Source: Campylobacteraceae bacterium
GTDB lineage: Bacteria > Campylobacterota > Campylobacteria > Campylobacterales > Sulfurovaceae
Direction of reading: 5' to 3'
Length of the DNA: 21,275 bases
Assembly (NCBI GenBank): GCA_026982175.1
Contig: JALSHP010000137.1
Span: 1-21,275, forward strand
Shown here: positions 6,115-12,479 of the stretch, piece by piece
Numbering within the stretch: the stretch's first letter is position 1
How the letters are laid out: the number at the start of each line of letters is the position of its first letter
Made by a program: the position numbers and the translations under genes
Notes under the pieces: model-generated
Database searches by the model: none
What the model was told of the DNA's origin: nothing
What the model saw: only the letters and a program-made list of their open reading frames with translations

Positions 6115-6190
6115 TTCGATTTATCGAATGACTTAATGGTCAATTTGACCAATATACCACTGAAAACGTGGGAGATTTATATCGCTGGAG
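6114..6190 (+). promoter_or_regulatory. Structured rplK-rplA spacer, possible L1 autoregulation site
   Basis: Three small hairpins follow each other: ATTCGA/TCGAAT (6114-6129), TGGTCA/TGACCA (6137-6151) and CCAC/GTGG (6157-6171). The last is continued by GTGGGAGA and then TGGAGAAA just before the rplA start. L1 is known to repress its own operon through an RNA site that mimics its 23S rRNA target, and purine-rich GGGAG/GGAGA internal loops are part of such sites. The match here is suggestive, not demonstrated. Confidence 0.4.
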
Positions 6191-6196
6191 AAACAA

Positions 6197-6904
6197 ATGG
6201 CAAAAAAAGTAAATAAAAAAAGAACAGCACTTTTAGAAAAAGTTGAAGCTGAAAAAAAATATGGTATTGATGAAGCTACAGCACTACTTTCTGAATTAAA
6301 ATCAGCAAAGTTTGATGAGACTGTTGAAGTAGCACTTAACTTAAATGTTGACCCAAGACATGCAGACCAAATGTTAAGAGGTTCAGTTGTCCTTCCAAAT
6401 GGTACAGGTAAAACAGTAAGAGTAGCTGTATTTGCAAAAGATGAAAAAGCCGATGAAGCTAAAGCTGCAGGAGCTGATTTGGTTGGTGCTGATGATTTAA
6501 TTGAGTCAATTCAAGCAGGAAATATTGATTTTGATACAGTAATTGCAACGCCTAATATGATGGGAACATTGGGTAAAGTAGCAAGAATTTTAGGACCAAA
6601 AGGTTTAATGCCTAACCCTAAAACAGGAACAGTTACCATGGATATTACTAAAGCCGTAACTGAAGCCAAAGGTGGAAAAGTTAACTTTAGAACGGACAAA
6701 AAAGGTAACATTCATGCAGGAATTGGAAAAGTATCTTTTGGTGCTGATAAGATCAAAGAGAATTTAGAGACATTTATGCAGACAATTAACAAAGTTAAAC
6801 CAGCTTCTGCAAAAGGTAGATATATCTTAAATGGTGCATTATCATTAACAATGAGTCCATCAGTAACTTTAGATACTGCTGAACTTTTAGAGATGAAGGC
6901 GTAG
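6197..6904 (+). CDS. rplA: 50S ribosomal protein L1
   Basis: L1 forms the mobile stalk beside the E site and helps release deacylated tRNA; in E. coli it also represses translation of the L11 operon. The 235-residue protein has the family start MAKKVNKK, the domain I signature FDETVEVALNLNVDPRHADQMLRG, the hinge region GRILGPKGLMPNPKTGT-like segment (ARILGPKGLMPNPKTGTVT), and the VNFRTDKKGNIHAGIGK block. ATG 6197 follows GGAGA at 6186-6190. A strong bidirectional terminator follows the stop codon. Confidence 0.97.
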   Translation: MAKKVNKKRTALLEKVEAEKKYGIDEATALLSELKSAKFDETVEVALNLNVDPRHADQMLRGSVVLPNGTGKTVRVAVFAKDEKADEAKAAGADLVGADDLIESIQAGNIDFDTVIATPNMMGTLGKVARILGPKGLMPNPKTGTVTMDITKAVTEAKGGKVNFRTDKKGNIHAGIGKVSFGADKIKENLETFMQTINKVKPASAKGRYILNGALSLTMSPSVTLDTAELLEMKA

Positions 6905-6918
6905 AGCCTAAAGCTTAG

Positions 6919-6958
6919 GATAAAAAGGGGTCAAACTTAAGTTTAACCCCTTTTTATC
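6919..6958 (+). terminator. Long palindromic terminator after rplA (copy 1 of a repeated palindrome)
   Basis: A 40-base palindrome centred between 6938 and 6939 has one mismatched pair (6932/6945). Its outer arms are GATAAAAAGGGGT and ACCCCTTTTTATC, giving a G/C-rich core with an A-tract on one side and a T-tract on the other: a rho-independent terminator usable in both directions. Its central 26 bases match the second palindrome at 7051-7076 at 22 positions. Confidence 0.8.
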
Positions 6959-6964
6959 TTTTGC

Positions 6965-7001
6965 TTTATGCTTTGCATAAATAATCTAGACTAAAGATAA
7001 T
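6965..7001 (+). promoter_or_regulatory. Small hairpin and possible promoter of rplJ
   Basis: TTTATGC/GCATAAA (6965-6971 with 6975-6981) forms a 7-bp stem with a 3-base loop. GATAAT (6996-7001) is the best -10 candidate in this spacer, with a weak TTGCAT 17 bases upstream (6973-6978). Because a strong terminator separates rplA from rplJ, a separate promoter for rplJL is expected, but this one is only a plausible guess. Confidence 0.3.
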
Positions 7002-7041
7002 AGGGGCGAAAGCTTAATAGATAACTTTTAAAAAAGTTTGT

Positions 7042-7085
7042 TAAACAGATAGGGGTCAGACTTAAGCCTGACCCCTATTTGTTTA
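7042..7085 (+). repeat. Long palindrome in the rplJ leader (copy 2)
   Basis: A 44-base palindrome centred between 7063 and 7064 has one mismatch (7060/7067) and one G-T pair (7048/7079). Its core AGGGGTCAGACTTAAG and its complement repeat the core of the palindrome after rplA. It ends 27 bases before the rplJ start. It could be an attenuator, part of an L10 leader, or a copy of a short interspersed palindromic repeat. Confidence 0.75.
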
Positions 7086-7112
7086 CCCTTTTAGAGGTCG
7101 AAAGGAGAAAAA

Positions 7113-7598
7113 ATGACTAGAATTGAAAAAGAAGCTATTGTTGAAGAACTTAGTGGTGCTTTTGCTGATCAAGGTGCTGTAATCGTATGTGATTACAAAG
7201 GTATGACAGTGGAAGCATTAGAAGGTGTTAGAAACTTAGCTAAAGAGAATGATGTACAAGTTCGTGTTATAAAAAACACCCTTGCAGCGATTGCCCTTAA
7301 AAATGCAAACTGTGAAGTGATGGAACTTGTCGATACCAATATCTTTATTTGGGGTGAAGACCAGATAGCTACTTGTAAAGTAGCTGATAAATCTGCTATT
7401 GCAAATAAAGATAATTTCTCAATCAAGGCTGGGGTTATTGAATCTAAAGTTGCAGACATCGCTACTATTAATGCTATGGCTAAACTTCCAGGAAGAGATG
7501 AACTTCTTGGTATGTTACTTAATACTTGGAATGCTCCAGTACAAAACTTTACCATTGGTATGAGTGCTTTAGCAACTAAACTTGAAGAAGAAGCGTAG
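7113..7598 (+). CDS. rplJ: 50S ribosomal protein L10
   Basis: L10 anchors the L7/L12 dimers on the ribosome to form the factor-binding stalk. The 161-residue protein shows the N-terminal domain pattern (MTRIEKEAIVEELSGAF..., VIVCDYKGMTVEALEGVRNLAKE, VRVIKNTLA) and the C-terminal helix (MSALATKLEEEA) that holds the L7/L12 dimers. The ribosome-binding site AAAGGAG lies just upstream. The L10-(L7/L12) complex usually represses this mRNA through the leader, which here holds the palindrome at 7042-7085. rplL follows after 89 bases. Confidence 0.96.
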   Translation: MTRIEKEAIVEELSGAFADQGAVIVCDYKGMTVEALEGVRNLAKENDVQVRVIKNTLAAIALKNANCEVMELVDTNIFIWGEDQIATCKVADKSAIANKDNFSIKAGVIESKVADIATINAMAKLPGRDELLGMLLNTWNAPVQNFTIGMSALATKLEEEA

Positions 7599-7638
7599 TT
7601 TTATTTGTCTTGTTAAAAGATAGATATTAAATTGAATG

Positions 7639-7658
7639 TAATGATAATTAAATCATTA
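7639..7658 (+). promoter_or_regulatory. A/T-rich hairpin in the rplJ-rplL spacer
   Basis: TAATGAT (7639-7645) pairs with ATCATTA (7652-7658) over loop AATTAA, followed by an A-run. On the minus strand this would read as a hairpin plus U-tract. It lies 30 bases before the rplL start and may help give L7/L12 its higher translation; this is only inference. Confidence 0.3.
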
Positions 7659-7687
7659 AAAAAATATAGAATTTTAAGGAATTAAAA

Positions 7688-8059
7688 ATGGCAACAACTA
7701 AAGAAGACGTTTTAGAATTTATCTCAAATATGTCAGTACTTGAGCTTTCTGAGCTTGTAAAAGAATTTGAAGAGCATTTCGGTGTATCTGCACAAGCTAC
7801 AGTAGTAGCTGGTGGTGGAGATGCAGGTGGAGCAGCAGCAGAAGAGAAAACAGACTTTGATGTTGTTCTTACAGCAGCTGGTGACAAAAAAATCAATGCT
7901 ATTAAAGTAGTAAGAGCGATTACAGGTCTTGGACTTAAAGAAGCTAAAGCAGCAGTAGAAGAAGTACCAACAACTCTTAAAGAGGGTGTTGCAAAAGACG
8001 AAGCTGAAGAGATGAAAAAACAAATCGAAGAAGCTGGTGCTTCTTGTGAGCTTAAATAA
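7688..8059 (+). CDS. rplL: 50S ribosomal protein L7/L12
   Basis: L7/L12 is the multi-copy stalk protein that recruits translational GTPases. The 123-residue acidic protein has an N-terminal dimerisation and L10-binding domain (about residues 1-35), an Ala/Gly-rich hinge (AGGGDAGGAAAEEKTDF, about 44-60) and the globular C-terminal domain with KKINAIKVVRAITGLGLKEAKAAVE, the GTPase-factor contact helix. Length and order match the family. ATG 7688 has AAGGA at the normal distance. Its stop codon lies inside the first hairpin of the rplL-rpoB leader. Confidence 0.97.
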   Translation: MATTKEDVLEFISNMSVLELSELVKEFEEHFGVSAQATVVAGGGDAGGAAAEEKTDFDVVLTAAGDKKINAIKVVRAITGLGLKEAKAAVEEVPTTLKEGVAKDEAEEMKKQIEEAGASCELK

Positions 8060-8104
8060 GTCTTTTTGACTTATTCATTTCAAATGGATTCTATCCATTT
8101 GAAA
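8055..8104 (+). terminator. Tandem hairpins at the rplL 3' end (attenuator or processing site)
   Basis: AATAAGTC/GACTTATT (8055-8062 with 8068-8075, loop TTTTT) includes the rplL stop codon. It is followed at once by a 12-bp perfect stem TTTCAAATGGAT/ATCCATTTGAAA (8078-8089 with 8093-8104, loop TCT). There is no proper U-tract afterwards. In E. coli the rplL-rpoB gap holds a partial terminator and an RNase III site; these stems are natural counterparts by position. Confidence 0.6.
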
Positions 8105-8129
8105 GTTTAAAAATATTTAGACCCTTTCT

Positions 8130-8187
8130 TCTACTGCATTAGTAACAGTAGATTATATTTTCTTACATAGCATTAGTAACTATGTAA
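8130..8187 (+). ncRNA. Twin hairpins with identical 9-nt loops in the rpoB leader
   Basis: TCTACTG/CAGTAGA (8130-8136 with 8146-8152) and TTACATAG/CTATGTAA (8163-8170 with 8180-8187) are different stems, yet each closes the same loop CATTAGTAA with a G-C pair. Conserved loop plus non-conserved but paired stems is the pattern expected of an RNA motif read by a protein or by another RNA. Seven loop bases (ATTAGTA) are complementary to TACTAAT at 8314-8320, beside the rpoB ribosome-binding site. Confidence 0.55.
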
Positions 8188-8208
8188 AAATCAATTAAAT
8201 TTTAAATG

Positions 8209-8280
8209 AACTATTTTGTGGATATATAGATAAGCTATTTTATAAGTATTTTTTTAAATACTCTTTTGAATAGTTTTTTT
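8209..8280 (+). terminator. Candidate terminator/antiterminator in the rpoB leader
   Basis: AATAGTTT (8269-8276), followed by more T, can pair with AAGCTATT (8232-8239), enclosing the stem AGTATTT/AAATACT (8245-8251 with 8256-8262). It can instead pair with AACTATT (8209-8215) further upstream. The first form is a hairpin followed by a U-run, like an intrinsic terminator. Stems are A/U-rich, so strength is uncertain. Confidence 0.4.
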
Positions 8281-8333
8281 GTATATCGATACATTAACCA
8301 CTTAACATAAACATACTAATATAAGGTTCGCCC

Positions 8334-11300
8334 ATGTTAAATACTTTACATTCTGGAAATAGACTAAGAGTCGATTTTTCTAAAACTCCTCGACAGATTC
8401 CTGTTCCTAACTTACTTCAACTACAACAAAAATCATATGATGATTTCTTAATGATTGATGCTAAAAATCGTTCTGAATCTACCATTGAAAAAGTTTTCCG
8501 TTCAGTTTTCCCACTGCATGACCATCAAAATAGACTCTCTTTAGAATATAAAGGCTCTGATATTGTACAGCCTAAATATACCATTAGAGAGTGTATGGAA
8601 CGTGGATTAACCTACTCGGTATCTTTAAAAATGAACATTGCTTTGACCATTTGGAACAGAGATGAAAAAACAGGTGAGAAGTTAGACCCCAAAGAGATTA
8701 AAGAACAAGCTGTTTATGTAAGAGACATTCCTCTTATGACCAATAGAACTTCATTTATTATTAATGGTGTTGAGAGAGTTGTGGTTAACCAACTTCACCG
8801 AAGTCCTGGGGTTATCTTCAAAGAAGAAGAAGCAACGACGGTGGTTAATAAACTTATCTACTCTGCTCAAATTATTCCAGACCGTGGTTCATGGCTTTAT
8901 TTTGAGTATGATGCAAAAGATATTTTATATGCAAGAATTAACAAAAGAAGAAAAATCCCTGTAACCATTTTATTTAGAGCCTTAGACTACTCTAAAGAGG
9001 ACATCATGAAGATGTTCTATGAATCTAAAGAGATTTTTGTTAAAGACAATCGTTTTGTTACGAAATTTTCTGTAGATGATTTTACAGGACGGGCACCTTA
9101 TGAAGTACGTGACCTTGATGGAAATATTGTTATTGCAGCCGCAAAAAGATTAACCAAGAAAAAAGCGCAAAAACTTTTAGATGATGGGCTTGAATGGGTA
9201 GAGTATCCTCTTGATGTATTGGTTGAGAGACACTTAGCCAAACCAGTGGTTGACCAAGAGAGTGGTGAAGTTCTTTTTGATGTTGTTACAGGTATGGATG
9301 AGCTTAAACTTAAAAAGCTTATTGATGCAGGAGTTGAATCTTTTCACATTGCTGATGACTTGGCTGAAGGTGCTGATGATTCAATTATTAAATCATTTAT
9401 TGCAGACCAAGAGTCACTTAGATTATTGAAGCAAACTGAAGAGATTGAAGATGAAAATCAATTGGCAGTTATTCGTATCTATAAAGTGATGCGTCCAGGT
9501 GAACCTGTAACAGCTGAAGCGGCTAAAAACTTCTTACGACAACTCTTCTTTGACCCAGAGCGTTATGATTTAACCAAAGTTGGTCGAATGAAAATGAACC
9601 ATAAATTAGGGCTTGATATTCCAGACTATATTACTGTAATGACAGCGGAAGATATTATTAACACGGTTAAATATCTCTCAAAAGTTAAAAATGGTTCAGG
9701 TCATATTGATGATAGAGATCACTTAGGAAACAGAAGAATTAGAGCCATTGGGGAGCTTCTTGGTAATGAGTTATATAACGGACTTACTAAAATGCAAAAG
9801 GCCATTAGAGACAAGATGACGACTATCTCTGGTCAACTTGACGAACTTATGCCTCATGACTTGGTAAACTCTAAAATGATTACCAATACTATTTTAGAGT
9901 TCTTCTCGTCAGGGCAATTGTCACAGTTTATGGATCAGACCAATCCACTCTCTGAAGTAACACATAAAAGAAGACTTTCAGCACTAGGTGAGGGTGGTCT
10001 TGTTAAAGAGAGAGCAGGTTTTGAGGTTCGGGATGTTCACCCAACACACTATGGTCGTATCTGTCCAATTGAGACACCAGAGGGACAAAACATTGGTCTA
10101 ATTAACACCCTTGCTACTTATGCCAAAGTAAATGAGTTAGGATTTATTGAAGCACCTTATAACAAAGTAATTGATGGGGTAATTCAAGATGAGATTGTTT
10201 ATTTGACAGCGACACAAGAAGAAGATTTGGTTATTGCACCAGCTTCTACAAAAATTGTGGATAGAGTGATTGTTGATGAACTAATTGAGACACGTTGTAA
10301 TGGGGAAATTTTATTAAATGAAACTAAAAAAGTAACCCTTATTGACATTTCTCCACTCATGGTTTCTGGTTCAGCCGCGGCACTTATTCCTTTCTTGGAG
10401 CATGATGATGCCAACCGTGCCTTAATGGGTTCTAACATGCAACGTCAAGCAGTACCACTTTTAAGAACCGATGCCCCAGTGGTGGGTACAGGTATGGAAG
10501 CCATTGTTTCACGTGATGCTTGGGAATCAGTCAAAGCTAAACGTCCAGGAAAAATTGAGAAAGTTGACTCTAAAAATATCTATATTTTAGGAGAAGATGA
10601 AGGTGGCGTGTATATTGACCATTATCCAATGGAAAAAAATATGCGTACCAACCAAAACACAACGTTTACGCAGTCTCCAACGGCTAAAGTAGGGCAAGTT
10701 GTAAAAGCAGGAGAAGTGATTGCTGATGGACCAAACATGGACATGGGTGAACTTGCCATTGGTAAGAACATGCGTGTTGCCTTTATGCCTTGGTATGGAT
10801 ACAACTACGAAGATGCGATTATTATCTCAGAGAAAATTCTAAGAGAAGACACTTTTACATCAGTTCATACTTATGAAGTAGAGACGGAAGCTAGAGAACT
10901 TAAACATGGTACAGAAGAAATTACAAGAGATATTCAAAATATTCGTGAAGATGAATTAGCACATTTAGATGACTCTGGAATTGTTAAACTTGGAACCCAT
11001 GTGAAACCAGGAATGATTTTAGTTGGTAAAGTTTCGCCTAAAGGGGAGATTAAACCAACACCAGAAGAGCGACTATTACGTGCCATCTTTGGAGACAAAG
11101 CAGGTCATGTTGTGAATAAATCTCTCTACTGTAAAGCCTCTATGCAAGGGGTGGTTGTTGATATTAAAGTCTTTATCAAAAAAGGTCAAGACAAAGATGA
11201 GAGAGCCATTCAGTCTTATGAGGAAGAGAAAGCTGTTTTAGATTCAGAGCATCATGATAAATTGTTAATGATTGATAAAGAAGAACTTCTTCGTGTGGCA

Positions 11301-12479
11301 GCACTTCTTTCACAAGCAACACTAAATTCAGATGTAACAGTGGCTGAAGTTGATTATAAAGCAGGAGATTCAATTCCTGCTGAAGTGATTTTAAAAGTGA
11401 ACCGTTTTGCTTTAAAATCTGTGGTGAGTTCTTATGATTCCTCCATTGAGTCTGAATACAATTCAACTAAGAATTATTTCCAAAGACAAAAGAAAAAGCT
11501 TAAAGATGCACATGAAGAGAAGTTGAGTATTTTAGAAAAAGATGACATCTTACCAAATGGTGTTACTAAGCTTGTTAAGATTTACATTGCGACTAAACGT
11601 AAGTTAAAAGTTGGGGATAAAATGGCGGGTCGTCACGGAAACAAGGGTATTGTTTCCAATATTGTTCCTGAAATTGACATGCCATACACCAAAGAAGGTA
11701 AAACAGTTGATATTATTTTGAACCCACTAGGGGTTCCATCACGTATGAACATTGGGCAAATTCTTGAAGTTCACTTAGGGATGATTGCTAAGAACTTAGG
11801 TGAGCAGATTCAAAGCATGTTTGATGAGCATAAAGATAGCATGATAAGTGACCTTAGAGCTAAAATGGCAGAGATTGCTGATGTGGCTAAACTTATGAAT
11901 GCTAAAGAGACTTTAGATAAGTTAACAGATGATGAGCTACTCATTTATGCTAGAGATTGGGCAAATGGGGTTAAGTTTGGGGCAGCTGTATTTGAAGGTA
12001 CAGATAAAGAGGAGTTTGATAAACTCTTTGAATTGGCTAAGCTTGATGCTGATGGTAAAACAGAACTTTACGATGGTAAAACAGGTGAAAAGATGATTGA
12101 GCGTGTAAACGTTGGATACATGTATATGTTAAAACTTCACCACTTAGTTGATGAAAAAGTTCATGCCCGTTCAACAGGTCCTTACTCGCTTGTAACACAA
12201 CAACCAGTTGGTGGTAAAGCACTCTTTGGTGGACAGCGATTTGGAGAGATGGAAGTTTGGGCATTGGAAGCATATGGTGCGTCACATATTCTAAAAGAGA
12301 TGCTTACCATTAAATCTGATGATGTTGATGGACGTACCAGAGCATATAGAGCCATTACAAGAGGTGAGAGCGTACCAGAATCAGGTGTACCTGAAACGAT
12401 GTTCGTACTTACAAAAGAGCTTCAAGCCCTTGGACTTGATGTTGACTTATTTGAAAAAGATAGAGAGGTAGATGCATAA
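8334..12479 (+). CDS. rpoB: DNA-directed RNA polymerase subunit beta
   Basis: RpoB forms one pincer and much of the active centre of RNA polymerase. The 1381-residue protein runs from the N-terminal RVDFSKTP and lobe regions through the rifampicin pocket GQLSQFMDQTNPLSEVTHKR (527-546), HPTHYGRICPIETPEGQNIGLI, the active-site loop GDKMAGRHGNKG (1094-1105) and the C-terminal KALFGGQRFGEMEVWALEAYGA. Asp534, His544 and Ser549, equivalent to E. coli 516, 526 and 531, are the rifampicin-sensitive residues. It is slightly longer than the E. coli subunit. ATG 8334 follows AAGG (8323-8326). Its TAA shares one base with the rpoC start codon (TAATG), so translation is likely coupled. A 274-base structured leader precedes it. 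Confidence 0.98.
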   Translation: MLNTLHSGNRLRVDFSKTPRQIPVPNLLQLQQKSYDDFLMIDAKNRSESTIEKVFRSVFPLHDHQNRLSLEYKGSDIVQPKYTIRECMERGLTYSVSLKMNIALTIWNRDEKTGEKLDPKEIKEQAVYVRDIPLMTNRTSFIINGVERVVVNQLHRSPGVIFKEEEATTVVNKLIYSAQIIPDRGSWLYFEYDAKDILYARINKRRKIPVTILFRALDYSKEDIMKMFYESKEIFVKDNRFVTKFSVDDFTGRAPYEVRDLDGNIVIAAAKRLTKKKAQKLLDDGLEWVEYPLDVLVERHLAKPVVDQESGEVLFDVVTGMDELKLKKLIDAGVESFHIADDLAEGADDSIIKSFIADQESLRLLKQTEEIEDENQLAVIRIYKVMRPGEPVTAEAAKNFLRQLFFDPERYDLTKVGRMKMNHKLGLDIPDYITVMTAEDIINTVKYLSKVKNGSGHIDDRDHLGNRRIRAIGELLGNELYNGLTKMQKAIRDKMTTISGQLDELMPHDLVNSKMITNTILEFFSSGQLSQFMDQTNPLSEVTHKRRLSALGEGGLVKERAGFEVRDVHPTHYGRICPIETPEGQNIGLINTLATYAKVNELGFIEAPYNKVIDGVIQDEIVYLTATQEEDLVIAPASTKIVDRVIVDELIETRCNGEILLNETKKVTLIDISPLMVSGSAAALIPFLEHDDANRALMGSNMQRQAVPLLRTDAPVVGTGMEAIVSRDAWESVKAKRPGKIEKVDSKNIYILGEDEGGVYIDHYPMEKNMRTNQNTTFTQSPTAKVGQVVKAGEVIADGPNMDMGELAIGKNMRVAFMPWYGYNYEDAIIISEKILREDTFTSVHTYEVETEARELKHGTEEITRDIQNIREDELAHLDDSGIVKLGTHVKPGMILVGKVSPKGEIKPTPEERLLRAIFGDKAGHVVNKSLYCKASMQGVVVDIKVFIKKGQDKDERAIQSYEEEKAVLDSEHHDKLLMIDKEELLRVAALLSQATLNSDVTVAEVDYKAGDSIPAEVILKVNRFALKSVVSSYDSSIESEYNSTKNYFQRQKKKLKDAHEEKLSILEKDDILPNGVTKLVKIYIATKRKLKVGDKMAGRHGNKGIVSNIVPEIDMPYTKEGKTVDIILNPLGVPSRMNIGQILEVHLGMIAKNLGEQIQSMFDEHKDSMISDLRAKMAEIADVAKLMNAKETLDKLTDDELLIYARDWANGVKFGAAVFEGTDKEEFDKLFELAKLDADGKTELYDGKTGEKMIERVNVGYMYMLKLHHLVDEKVHARSTGPYSLVTQQPVGGKALFGGQRFGEMEVWALEAYGASHILKEMLTIKSDDVDGRTRAYRAITRGESVPESGVPETMFVLTKELQALGLDVDLFEKDREVDA

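Noticed and set aside
7193..7555. Long open frame on the minus strand inside rplJ
   Set aside because: It lies fully antisense to a certain ribosomal gene, has no ribosome-binding site and no recognisable protein features; it mirrors the codon bias of rplJ.
8130..8187. Repeated loop as a minimal CRISPR-like or direct-repeat array
   Set aside because: Only two short copies, each within its own hairpin, no spacer pattern and no cas gene.
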